Shown: positions 36,399 through 47,758 of the stretch, piece by piece
Layout of the letters: the number at the start of each line of letters is the position of its first letter
How positions within the stretch are numbered: the first letter of the stretch is position 1
Assembly: GCF_026914265.1 (NCBI RefSeq)
Contig: NC_069125.1
Location: 6,406,117-6,470,116, forward strand
Origin: Mya arenaria
Lineage: Eukaryota; Mollusca; Bivalvia; Myida; Myidae
Length of the DNA stretch: 64,000 nt
Direction of reading: 5' to 3'
Notes under the pieces: generated by a model
Database searches by the model: none
Seen by the model: only the letters and a program-made list of their open reading frames with translations
Told to the model about the DNA's origin: nothing
Position numbers and translations under genes: made by a program

Positions 36399-36533
36399 AG
36401 CGTTTTCGTTATCGTACTGTCGGGTTTTTCTTGTCGTAATGTCGCGTTTTTGTTTTCGTACTGTCGGGTTTTCATCATAGTACTGTTGCGTTCTCGTTAT
36501 CACACTGTCGGATTTTTATTATCGTACTGTCGA
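36399..36533. repeat. degenerate minisatellite, about 23-bp unit
   Basis: About six copies of a unit like TTATCGTACTGTCGGGTTTTT with substitutions. Confidence 0.7.
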
Positions 36534-37328
36534 AACAAAATTTGTTTGAGTCAAAATGCTCCAGACTTTTTAAGCAACAACGTATTGTGGTTTAATTATT
36601 CATGATATATTCTAAATAAGAAATCAAATTGCAAATATCTTTCTTAAGATTAAAGCAATCACCGTAAAGCAAAATACATTGTTGACTAGTTAGTTTTGAA
36701 TATTTTGACAAAAAAATCATATTCAAATTTTCGATGTTGTTTGATTATTTCTTAGCTCTTACTATTAATTATGGTCGTTCTACAGAAACATAGAGTTGAC
36801 GTAACGCGTTTGTCGCTCCAAGCCAACTCTAAATTTTGAAGAAATCTTGCCCGATCTTGAAGTTGAATATTTGCATTAGATGAGAACTATTAGAATTATT
36901 GATTTTTTTACGTAATAAGAAGCTGATTTAAAATCAACATTAACAACCTTGTTCTCCGTATGCCTGGTAAATATTAGGCCCGGCAATGCAGATCTGTAAA
37001 ACAAAACGCTGGTTGTTAACGCAAATGTACTTCAAGTCCCAGTATGTTTTAGTGATATGTTTCTGTATGTACATACAAATAACTCTTAACCTTTTTGACA
37101 TTTTTAACACCCAGGATGATAAAAATTGCATCGACCGCAATTACAAAATCAAAAAATTAAAGTGCAGTGCAACAAAAACGAAAGTTACCACATTTTAGCC
37201 TAAAATGTTGTAATTATGGGAACTACTTTTATGCGCAATCACCCATAGTCGCTTAGGTGTTAATCCGATCTGGTCATTGTTCAGTTTAATTTCGTCTCGT
37301 CCAGACGTCCAGTATTTGACTTAAAAAA
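36534..37328. other. no gene seen
   Basis: AT-rich; nothing recognised. Confidence 0.4.
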
Positions 37329-37578
37329 ATGGCGGCATCAGAAAATGGCGCTCGACCGAAGACAAAGGTTTCGCGAAAAGTTCAAGAGGCCATTGATTCT
37401 CTAGTGGAGGAGCTTGTGAATTTGACCCCGGAAGAAGGAGACCTCTTACGACTCTCTGGATGCTTTACGTCGTGAACGCTCGGTTCTACAAAAGCAGATA
37501 GAAGAGCGGCGTATCGAAGGGGAAAGGCGCCGGCTCCTCCGCGAAATTGACGAATTGAAATTTATTTATTAAATGTTA
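37329..37578 (+). pseudogene. small coiled-coil reading frame with one frameshift
   Basis: From ATG 37329 the frame reads MAASENGARPKTKVSRKVQE, then AIDSLVEELVNLTPEEGDL; a frame change near 37440 gives YDSLDALRRERSVLQKQIEE, then a charged helix (RRRLLREIDELK) and a stop. GC content is clearly above the surroundings. The tail TGTCTTGTCTTGTCTT resembles the short 3' repeats of LINE-type insertions, so this may be a retroposed piece, such as the start of an element's ORF1 joined to its 3' end. The family is not recognised; coding origin is likely from the residue pattern. Confidence 0.5.
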
Positions 37579-38383
37579 TATAATGTCTTGTCTTGTCTTT
37601 GTCTTTTGGAGTAACGATTAATTATAGACAAAATTTAGCGCACAAAGTCTTTATAAAATTTGCATATCACGTGACTTTCCTTATTCCAAAACTTTGATAT
37701 AGCTTTATAAAACCAGCAATTTCCATTCTTTAACTTAGAAGTTATTGGTTAAAATATAATTTTAAGAAAAATAATCAGACTGTTATTTTCATAAAATATT
37801 TTAATTGAAAGCTTATTATATTCATGTGAAGAAAAGCAAAGTTATAAGACAATATCAGTTATAAGAGCTATTTAAAAATCGGCGTTTTTACTACTAAACA
37901 ACATTTATATTTTAATTCGAAAATGCTTGTATCACGTTTATTTTTAGAAACAGGAGCGTAATTTTACTCATGTAAAATGTCATTTGGCAAAAGTTCAGTA
38001 TTTCTTTAGTTATTTCTCAAGTCCAAAACCTCAAAAAACAATCCGGCAACTGCTTAGGTAAAGTTTGCTTCGCGCTATGCTCTGCCCAATTACCTACCTC
38101 ATTAGCATATATTGAGTCAGTGGTCGAGCATCGTGTGAACCTCGGGGGGGGGGGGGGGGTATCAAACATTATCTGAGACGTTATCATAGTTATATGCATT
38201 ATATGAGACTTCATCATATTTATATTCGCATTTCTTTTCTATTTATTTCAAAGCAGTACTGGGACTTTCATAATACATAAAAGGCCCGGATTATGTCTTT
38301 TCAACCTCTAAAACAAAAAGAAAACATTAGTTTGTATGCTTTAATTGACATTAATTTAGAAACACATTAGATGTGCGCTTAAT
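37579..38383. other. no gene seen; G run
   Basis: AT-rich, with a run of about sixteen Gs at 38143-38158. Nothing else identified. Confidence 0.4.
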
Positions 38384-38469
38384 CTAACATTCAATTGTCA
38401 ATTGACTCTCTTCCAAATCTGCTAAATCATAGCTGTCGGAAAATTCGAACGAGCATAGGTTGAAGTAAT
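38384..38469 (-). CDS. candidate terminal exon
   Basis: On the minus strand a good acceptor (AATTATTTTTTTAG) precedes a short acidic frame containing YFNLCSFEFSDSYDLADLEE and ending ECstop at 38384. It looks like the C-terminus of a spliced gene, but no upstream partner exon was established. Confidence 0.22.
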
Positions 38470-39623
38470 CTAAAAAAATAATTATATAGACGAACAAATA
38501 TGGATGTGACATGAAAAACGCCGACAACGCATGCTTAACACATAATACCCCGATGCATGATAATGTAACCGTCTGGACAATCCACAAGACAAGATATTTT
38601 GACCAATGATCTATAGCGTCTGATCTTGGCTTTTGACATTGTACTTACATGTTCAAAACGGGCTTATCATGGTTCACATGAAACTACACGGATAAGCCCA
38701 ACCGTAAAAACCTGTTTGGAGGCACAAGACAAGGGCACAAATGACAATGAACTAGAGACACAAACGTATATACACCACATATACAAGCACCACAAACAGA
38801 CCACACACGTATCATAATATCTTATAAATGATGGGAGTACCGCCTTTGAACGGTCGGTAAAACAATAGGTCAATGAAACACGAGCCTACTGGGGGCTGGA
38901 ACTTGTTCGTATTATTATTTGCCCTTTCACTTGTGAACAATTACAAAAAAAATAGTTTCAAGCCTCCTCAGAGCCGGATCAAAACCGCAAGCATTTAGGG
39001 TTGACACTTTGGGAGGAGATAAGCTCATTGCCTCACTAATATAAAAAACAATATATACAAGTACAAAATTGCTGTAGGAGACAGCAAAAAAGGCTCGCTC
39101 TAAATCGATCCATAGCAATGTACAGTTAGTGTTTTGTAAGGGGGCGAAATGGGCAGTTTCAGTACTGACACATGGAAATTTTAATCAGACTAGGTTCGTT
39201 TTATAACATATATATATAATGCAAACATGGGTGAGTTCACAAATCGTATTCAAATAATGCAGGACATCTTTCAAGCTTTATTTTACTTTAAGACATATTT
39301 TGAGTAATATACATTGAAACGTTTTGTAATGAAGACTTTGTTTAAAAAGCTGCTCTTTGTGTATTTTGAAGTGCTGAAATTAGAACGAATAGGAACTATA
39401 AATTACCATAAGGCTGATTTGTTCTATTTGTCAGGTACATAAGTTATTAAGTAACTAACAGTGTAAGTAAGTAATACTGTAAATTTAATGCATAAAAATT
39501 ATAAAATTGATAAACCTTTTCAATATGAGAGTTAAATAGCATTAAAAACAAAAAAAGTAACTTGTAAATATGGTAAAGTTGTAAACAGTACAAAACAATG
39601 GCAAATCGAGCAGATTTATAATG
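38470..39623. other. no gene seen
   Basis: Short frames on both strands near 38626-39118 overlap each other and show no motif. Confidence 0.4.
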
Positions 39624-40677
39624 AATCAATACTGAAAAGTAGTTAACAACAGCATGTAAATCAAACTGCGGCCTTCAACAGTCAGACATTATACAACAGT
39701 TTGGCCAAATTGCTGGTGGAGATCAATACTGAAAGGTAGTTAACAACAGCATGTAAATCAAACTGCGGCCTTCAACAGTCAGTGACTATACAACAGTGTG
39801 GCCAAATTACTGTAAGAGATCAATACTGAAGAGTAGTTAACAATAGCATGTCAATCAAACTGTGGCCTTTAACCCTCAGAGATTATACAACAGTTTGGCC
39901 AAAGTGCTGTTGGAGATCAATACTGAAAAGTAGTTAACAATAGTATGTTAATCAAACTGCGGCCTTCAACAGTAAGTAATTATACAACATTTTGGCCAAA
40001 TTACTGTAAGAGATCAATACTGAAGAGTAGTTAACAATAGTATGTAAATCAAATTGCGGCCTTCAACGGTCAGACACTATTCAACAGTGTGGCCAAATTA
40101 CTGTAAGAGATCAATACTGAAGAGTAGTTAACAATAGCATGTAAATCAAACTGCGGCCATTAACCCTCAGAGATTATACAACAGTTTGGCCAAAGTGCTG
40201 TTGGAGATCAATACTGAAAGTAGTTAACAATAGTATGTAAATCAAACTGCGGCCTTCAACGGTCAGACATTATGCAACAGTTTGGTCAAATTATTGTGGG
40301 AGATCAATACTGAAGAGTAGTTAACAATAGTATGTTAATCAAACTGCGGCCTTCAACGGTCAGACATTATGCAACAGTTTGGCCAAATTACTGTAAGAGA
40401 TCAATACTGAAGAGTAGTTAACAAAAGTATTTTAATCAAACTGCGGCCTTCAGCCCTCAGAGATTAAACAACAGTTTGGCCAAAGTGTTGTTGGAGATCA
40501 ATACTTAAAAGTAGTTAACAACAGCATGTAAATCAAACTGCGGCCTTCAACGGTCAGACACTATACAATAGTTTGGTCAAATTACTGTGGGAGATCAATA
40601 CTGAAGAGTAGTTTACAAAAGCATGTAATCTAAACTGTGGCCTTCAACCGTCAGACAGTATACAATATACAGTTTGG
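39624..40677. repeat. 97-bp tandem repeat, eleven units
   Basis: Units begin with ATCAATACTGAAAAGTAGTT at 39624, 39722, 39819, 39916, 40013, 40110, 40207, 40303, 40400, 40498 and 40594. Each continues AACTGCGGCCTTCAAC and ends CAGTTTGGCCAAATTACTG. Spacing is 96-98. Alternate units share variants, suggesting a two-unit higher-order pattern in parts. Confidence 0.95.
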
Positions 40678-40932
40678 CAAAAAGCAAAATTTCAAACACT
40701 AAGGTTTGCAAATGTTGCAATGTCAATAGACGTAAGAAGTTATTTGCACCTGTGGGAAGTATTTGTTAACAAAAAGCAAAAGTTCAAAAACCTAGGTTTG
40801 CAAAAGTTGCAATGTCAATAGCCGTAAGAAGTGATTTGCACCTGTGGGAAGTATTTGTGAACAAAAATCGAAAGTTCAAATACTAAGTTTTGCAAAAGTT
40901 GCAATGTCAATATCCATAAAGAGTGAATTGAA
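40678..40932. repeat. 92-bp tandem repeat, 2.8 units
   Basis: Starts at 40678, 40770 and 40862, with CAAAAAGCAAAAGTTCAAA and TTGCAATGTCAATAG-x-CGTAAGAAGT. It begins exactly where the 97-bp array ends but has a different unit. Confidence 0.9.
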
Positions 40933-41392
40933 ACTGTTTAAGGTATTTTTGAAGTTTTGAAGTTGAATGAAGAAAAGACAGATGTGCACATGGATAATGT
41001 CCATTTCTTTAGGTTGCATATTAAGAATGTGTACATGCAGCGATTGACGAAAAATTTTGAATGCAAGGGCAATGCAAGTGATGACAGATAATTGTTCAAT
41101 ATCTTAAAAATATGGTAGACAGAAATGTAAATAGTACAGTTGCAAAAGAGCACACAGATGCAAAAGTTATGAGATAGCAAATTATGTAATATGGTAGAGT
41201 GATCAGTAAATGTAAAAAAAAAAAAATACGAATAAGGTTTGAAAATGTTTCATATCTCTTATTTCAAATTGACATTCATAAAAGAATTGAGTCAATTTTT
41301 GAAATAGCTTGAAAATTTACAAGTGTAGCTAATTTTAAACTCAAAACATTTCTTCACTTTATCAAAAAAAAACAAAAAGCAGTAGCAAAAAG
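40933..41392. other. no gene seen
   Basis: AT-rich region between the arrays and the open frame at 41393. Confidence 0.4.
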
Positions 41393-41691
41393 TTATGCAT
41401 CCATTCGGAATTTTACAGAGAGGATTTCCACACTTGTGTTAGTAAAGCGACCTCTAGCAGTGACAGGTACCTGCGTTTTCAATTGTTGTAAAAGCTGATT
41501 GAAATCTGTAATGTCATCCACCTTGAACAGTCTCTTCAGGTTGTCCATGAAGAAGCGCACCAGTGAAAAGCGGTCTTTTTTCATCAGGATGACCATGGCA
41601 GAACCATAATGTTGTTCAGTGTCTGGTATCTTTTTGCAGGATGGACATTTGCCATCTGCGGGTTTCTCGTCAATGCGGGCTGAACTTGATA
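41393..41691 (-). CDS. unrecognised open segment, possible last exon
   Basis: The minus strand is open for 99 codons from 41691 to a TAA at 41393. It contains ADGKCPSCKKIPDTEQHYGS, VILMKKDRFSLVRFFMDNL, KRLFKVDDITDFNQLLQQLK and ends SVEILSVKFRMDA. The residue mix is that of a real soluble helical protein, with a possible CxxC zinc pair. There is no clear start; AG acceptors lie near its upstream end (TTTTAG, AAGTTCAG), so it may be a final exon or a retrocopied fragment. No family is recognised. Confidence 0.4.
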
Positions 41692-42608
41692 AAAACTAAA
41701 ACTTCAAAGTGTGGAGCGAGCCTTATTAAAGAGGTGTAGATTTTTTTTATTCTATACGGGCATTGTGAATTATAACGTTGTTGTTTATCAACAATTTCTT
41801 ACATTGATGACTTGTCGTGAATTAATTGATATAAACAATATCAATAAAAAAGAAAAGATGGAACAATGCCAAAAAAGGAAACGAGTGCAGAATTTAACCT
41901 TTGTGTAATAAATGTATATGTAAACTTGAATAATTATAATATGTTAGAGTACATGCGATTATCTTAGAGTGTTATAAAGAACAACTTTTATTTATCTATG
42001 AAGTACCTGGTCTAAAGCAGCACTGGTGCAAACCAACAATAAAATAAAGCTCAAACCTACCTGCTGCTACTAAATCCACGCTGGAATGTCATTCACTCTA
42101 AAGTTTAAATAAACATATCCATTTACAAATGTATTTTGCACGTGGTTTACATGGTGTACTATAGAAATAATTTTCCGTGAATGACCCGCATTCATATCGA
42201 TCTGTGCCAGATTACACTATTTTTAAAGCGACATGTTTTCAAAGCAGTATTTATATTATCAAATACAATGAACGATGCATGTATAATTATTTGTTGTTGT
42301 TGTGCTTTTAATAAGACAACTATTTACTTGCTGTAAACCCCCACAACTATTCTACATTTCCTCTCCAAAGTTTTTTTTTTCAAAATGTTAAGATAAATTG
42401 TTTAATTTACCCATGTCACTGAACCCGCAAATACGTTTACTAAGCTTTATTTCAGTAGTACATGTTAACATTATTATTTTTCGTAATAATTTCGCTTCGA
42501 TAACATCTTGTTTACCGAGGCTTTATTGAATTCTTCAGTCTGTTGTTACAAATGTTACCATGGCAAAGAAAGGTAATTGTTGTTGTTGGTGGTGGTGGTG
42601 GCAGTAAA
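41692..42608. other. no gene seen
   Basis: AT-rich, with a short GTT/GGT run (42578-42600) just before the DNA transposon. Confidence 0.4.
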
Positions 42609-43710
42609 CAGGGGGTCCAACGTGAAATGTGTTCGCCAATGTTAAGGTAGTCTTAAAGGGTCTAGAATAAATCGTTGAGTGGGTTATACATTTGCGTCAA
42701 ATTTCACTATCTATAATCCTGCATTGATAAGAATACCATATACTCTTAACAAATTATATTAGACCAGGTTAGACAACATAAATATCAGTTCATTTCAGTG
42801 AAAGTAAGTCATTGTGCTTTATTATTATATCATAACATTTATCTCATACATATATTTTGTTATTTAGCGTTGCACCCAAAGATCCATTGCAAGACAACTG
42901 CCGGGATTGGTGGGGTTGGGTATGGGTATGGGTAGACTTACACTGATTTAAAACGTATTTTCGTTGGTAAGATAAAAATTAGACTGATAATATTGCATTC
43001 ATTGTATTTGCCGTATTGCGGGACGTTCGTGTTACATCAAGAGTTCTTACATTTATTTACCGAGAAATAATTTGATTTCCGAGTTCATATAGATGAATTG
43101 CTGGAATACTATACAAGTAATTTTGCATAACAAATACACGGTACGTTCAAATTTCCTTTTGTTATAATTATTAACATGTTACAGCTCATGTCTTAATTAA
43201 ACTTTTATTAACGCATGTATATTCTGATTCTGCTTCACACAAAAACTGCATAAAACTTCGTCGCCCAACATAAAAGGTGTTTAAACATGAAAAAATCGGC
43301 CGTATAATACCCATGTAAGTGCAGTAGCGGTCGAAAAGATAAATAATGCAAATAGTCAATAACAAATAGCTAAAACAGGTACAAGAATGGTAAACTTGGG
43401 CCGAAAACACAGTTTCAAGTCACGCAATTTTCTATTTACACTTTGTAAACAATCAATCGTTCAGTTTATACATTCGATAACTTTTTTGTAAAGGCCTCTA
43501 GAAACATAGGTTAAAAAACCCGAGAGACGCTTACACGTGTGGTCTCCGGGTAGGCCTATTTATATTGCGAGAAAGGTGATATAACTTACTTACCAAGTGA
43601 AAATACATCCTTGAAACACCGAAATTCCTTTCAACGCCGCCATTTTATTCGGCTTCACACAATTTCCCTCACTTAAAATTCGGCGAACACATTTCACGTT
43701 GGACCCCCTG
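42609..43710. mobile_element. non-autonomous DNA transposon, 29-bp TIRs, GTAAA target duplication
   Basis: Bases 42609-42637 (CAGGGGGTCCAACGTGAAAT then GTGTTCGCC) are the exact reverse complement of 43682-43710. GTAAA lies directly outside both ends (42604-42608 and 43711-43715), as expected of a 5-base target duplication. The 1102-base element has no transposase frame. The superfamily is unassigned: a 5-base duplication fits few known groups, and the CAGGG terminus is not diagnostic. Confidence 0.85.
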
Positions 43711-43715
43711 GTAAA

Positions 43716-44203
43716 AGACTCGACTGCTTCTTTTCCAATTTTCATATATTACTATACTATAATATACTTTGAAAGCCCTAAACTATAGATCTAAGTAAGT
43801 TAAAATAAAATGATTTTAACGACACTTTCGACCTTTTTCAAAGGCAATGTTTCAAATATATTCCTAAATAGTTTCAATTGCTGTTTATTGATCTAACATT
43901 TCCATAAGAATATAAATGATATTATTTGAATCATAATTCATAATCATTTCATAATCAAATAACTAATAAGTTAATTTTAACTGACGCGTTAAATCGTCTT
44001 TCGGTTGGCGAAGGGAGACAACTATTTCACTGACATATTGTCTTATAAGTAAATATTTTCATTAACATTTTCATTTTTATTTGTGTGTATTAGTTAAATG
44101 AATATTATGAGGTCGTCATAAATTGGAATAATTGTGAATTTTGGAAGCTTTCGCGAGTCGGCACGCGGAATTCGATCTCGAAAACTGAAATTTCAACTGC
44201 CTA
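43716..44203. other. no gene seen
   Basis: AT-rich spacer between two DNA transposons. Confidence 0.4.
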
Positions 44204-44206
44204 TAA

Positions 44207-44528
44207 TGCACCAGTCAATTACAACCACGGCCTCCTAGGTCCGGGGAATAGCGGGGACTTTGACTTTCGGTCCAGCCAACCCCGGGTAAAATCTCCGCCC
44301 TGCGGGAACAAACTGATGGTCAAATCCCCGCCAAATGCCCCCGAATCCCCAGGGAGCCTAGGTAAGTCAAATTCCCCACTATATTTTGCGCGAAGACAAA
44401 ACCACCGCATTCACCCGACACTGCGCGGCCACCTGAATGGTAAAAACACGGCCCATTTCCCCGGCTATCCCCGGTATACCCCCGGACCTGGGGGGGGGGG
44501 GGGGTCGTGGTTACAATTGACTGGTGCA
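44207..44528. mobile_element. 322-bp MITE with TAA target duplication
   Basis: The ends TGCACCAGTCAATTACAACC and its inverse (TGCACCAGTCAATTGTAACC) differ at two positions and continue into CACG. TAA flanks both ends (44204-44206, 44529-44531), the TWA-type duplication typical of PIF/Harbinger elements. The interior is strikingly GC-rich, with a G run (about 44491-44504), unlike its surroundings, and reads openly on both strands without being a gene. Confidence 0.85.
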
Positions 44529-44624
44529 TAACATCATTATATTTTAATCGTTTTCTCTCAAATTTTGTTTGGTAATGTATTTGTATAATATAAATATAAA
44601 AACAATAACAATATCATTAGAAGA

Positions 44625-44695
44625 CGTCTTTCGGTAACTTCCATGCGTATTTCGGTAATTTTATCCGTCTTTCGGTAAATACACGTATTTCGGTA
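44625..44695. repeat. short tandem repeat, about 20-bp unit
   Basis: Four copies of CGT(C/A)TTTCGGTAA separated by 6-8 variable bases. Confidence 0.65.
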
Positions 44696-46636
44696 AGTCA
44701 AGTATCCGTGCGTCGAATTGCTTTCCGCATGCTCAAAAATTGAAAGGAGTTATTGACTTCCGGGTCTTTGTTTATACGCATCAAAATCGACAAATTACAT
44801 TATATCGTTACACTTTTTGCCAATTAGGTAAAAGAAAAACATTTTCACAAAAGATAAATCGAAATCACTCTAACAGTAGTCAAACTAGTATCATTCGCTA
44901 ATTTTAAATTTTCAGCAACACTTTTTTTGTGCATGCACTTACAATCGAAAGGCTAAACTCAGTCATTTCCGTCTCCAGTGCAATCTCATAAGCAAATCAC
45001 TATAAAAGGTTCGCTCTGTGGAGCGAGCTTAATGACCAAAGTATTTATTATTTAAACCCATTAGAAATAAATAATAAACAAACAAGAGTGGTGACTTTTT
45101 ATACTTGTTTAAAATATATATTTAAATCCCTTTTAAATGCATAGTCACCACAAATTGTGAAGCATCCTTGTTAAATGATATTTATGGGCTATTAATATAA
45201 ATAACATAAAGCTTATTCTTGTTATATGGCATTGTAATAATAATATTATTATCATTATTTAAAAAAAAAAAACTTAAAGACAATAGTTCATTTATATAAT
45301 AAAACCTCCAAAACTACACAGCCGGATACTCAGATAGGAGTTCTGATAAGGCAGCAAAAGGCAATAAAGATAAAGATCAAAGCACAAAGGTTGTGAACTA
45401 TACACGGATGTGGGGTTCACTTAAGGCTTAAAACTGCCTTTATAGGGAACAATAAATTTATTCAAAGACAGTCATCTGACATAGCATAAGCAATGATTAA
45501 AACTATGGACTCCAAGTTTCCTGCTTGGCTAACCAAATTCCAAGGAATTTTAACAACAATTTGGGTGTGACTGTGTCTTTTGACCTACTTACTTAGTTGA
45601 CACGCCCGCTTTACATGGCAAACATTCGTTCTGTATTAAAATCAGCCGGGACGCACACGCAAATGGTCGCCATTATGACATTTATGTCTAACATAAAACA
45701 TAAACAGCAAAACCTGGTCACATTAGTAAATTAACTATTAAGCATTGAAGAAACTTCATTTCCCCTATAAATGTAACAGATGGAAAACGCAAACGCAAAA
45801 GAAAAGTACTTTTACAATAAGGTTAGGCTAATCCAGTCGAATATTCGTTAGCTTACATAGCGGAAAGAAATTGGTATACAAATTCGCTGCTCGATTTGTT
45901 CTAATACCTCTTCAAAAATTAAAGCTATATTGATTGGCTTTTTAACCGTTGACACACTTTGTTAACATCATTAAAGAAGTTTAATTTGAAAGAAAGGTGC
46001 AGAAAACATGGTAGTTCTACCTTATGAGACTATAGTAGATCAAAGTAAATCTTTTAGCACTCATCAATCATTTAAACATTTGGATTTTCAACTATCAAAA
46101 GCACGGTTATATATAAATAATATTGTGATCAGTCATTAATATTTTACATAAATGTATTATTTAGTAAGTAGTTAAAGATGTATTACTCAAAATTGTGTTT
46201 GTTATACATGTGTATGGGTTAATTTTGAATAACAGTGTCACTTTAAAAGGTGTTCTGGAGAAAACAGGATTTTTTAAATGTACGATTGACATTTTGTCAA
46301 GTAAAGAAAGAAATCGTGTTCAACACTGTGATACGTCTAAATATACCGAGAAGACAGCTCACACAAAATTTAATGCATGTTTAATAATATAGAGAATAAT
46401 TGTTTCTGTGTAAGATCGAAAAATATTCCACCGAGTGAAAACTAAAAGCTTTAGTTCACGAGTGGCATAGACACGAGTGAAACATATACTTTTGGTGTTT
46501 ACGATGTTAAATAGTTTGCGATCTCAAAGAGGAACATTTGTTTTTCTTTTTATTACATTCTAGAAAGGATATAAAACGGCATTTTATCACATGCTTACCC
46601 TTGTTTTGCGTGTACTATACCCATTACGAATATTTT
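44696..46636. other. no gene seen
   Basis: AT-rich; includes a hairpin pairing GTGGTGACT (about 45091) with AGTCACCAC (about 45143). No coding signal found. Confidence 0.4.
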
Positions 46637-46658
46637 TATCTTACACATGTGTAAGATA
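46637..46658. repeat. perfect 22-bp palindrome
   Basis: TATCTTACAC-ATGTGTAAGATA reads the same on both strands. It may be the junction of a fold-back repeat; no role is evident. Confidence 0.7.
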
Positions 46659-46747
46659 ACCTATCAGACATTTCGATTGGCCAGACTAATCACACGCAAC
46701 CTAGATATCCCTCCGCATTGTTTGTAAACAAAATGGTTTAAATGCCA

Positions 46748-47144
46748 ACAAATACTTACCGTAATAATGAAGCTGTAAGACTTTCGGGAGAGAAATGGCT
46801 AACGAATCATAGTGCCAGAAAGCATCTTGGACAAACACTTTCTGATAACAATGTTCCACCAAGCAGATAATGACGATTACTAGTCACAGAAATATCCAGT
46901 CAGTCAACAAATACAGCCACAATAGTGACAAACACCACAAGAGCATTTCAAACATCTCCATCTTGAACAACACAAGCAATATGCAATCAATGCCATTTGC
47001 TTGCCAATTTAATCAGCTGTTGGTTACCGAAAACACAAATACGAATTCCGCAGCACAGACATCACATTACACATCCCATGGCGGCTAGAACATCATGTTC
47101 TCTGGAAACATTCCTGGTGGAAATTAACTTTTTCAACAGCAACA
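46748..47144 (+). pseudogene. tyrosine recombinase C-terminus, Crypton-like
   Basis: The first frame reads EKWLTNHSARKHLGQTLSDN, then NVPPS; after a frame change near 46866 it continues MTITSHRNIQSVNKYSH, then SISNISILNNTSN. The HSAR block (HxxR), the second His region (usually TGHxN, here TSHRN) and the Tyr in VNKYSH are the catalytic landmarks of tyrosine recombinases of the Crypton type. A stop interrupts the tail near 47087. Only this C-terminal part is present; it is a dead fragment. Confidence 0.72.
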
Positions 47145-47610
47145 TCCATGCAGTACAGAGTAAGCTTCGCTGTTATCATCTGCATGTTGTGAAACACCAT
47201 GTACACCAAGAAAACGCTGCAAAATCATTGTAGAAAGCGATAGCGAATAACTTTTAAATCCGTGCACACAGAAAACTTGACAGACCGAAGTAGGTCACAT
47301 AAACCGCGTAAATGCATGTACTCTGAGTGTGATGTCATCAAATTGTGTACTTGGTTTTTTTTGGTTAAAATCGTTCGTTATTCATGTTGTTGGATATTTT
47401 ACTACACATTTTTGTATTTGTGATTGTTAAGCGCTTTATCAGCTTTTAAAACTTGATAACTGCTAGTTACTTTTGTCATTTTAATTTGGAACTATATATA
47501 TGGCGCATCGTTGACATTCTACTCTGAGTACTTTGGTTGTCAAACAATCGGTTCAGAAAGTGGAACTTAATTGGTAATAAAAACACCGTTTTAAGCATGT
47601 GATAAAAAAA
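47145..47610. other. no gene seen
   Basis: AT-rich; nothing identified. Confidence 0.4.
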
Positions 47611-47758
47611 GATCTGACACTCGTTGTCATTTAATTCAAGAATTTTATTAAACTCGTCCATGAAAGTTGTTAGTAAGCTCGCCAGAGGCTCGCTTACTAA
47701 CAAATTTCATGAACTCGTTTAATAAAATCTTGTATTAAATGACAACTCGTGTCAGATC
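47611..47758. repeat. 148-bp near-perfect fold-back palindrome
   Basis: GATCTGACACTCGTTGTCATTTAAT at the left pairs with ATTAAATGACAACTCGTGTCAGATC at the right, and pairing continues through TTTATTAAACTCGT and TTAGTAAGC to a loop of about ten bases. Only a few mismatches and small indels interrupt it. Confidence 0.88.

Noticed and set aside
44219..44531. Three overlapping frames on both strands
   Set aside because: All fall inside the GC-rich MITE, where stops are rare by composition.
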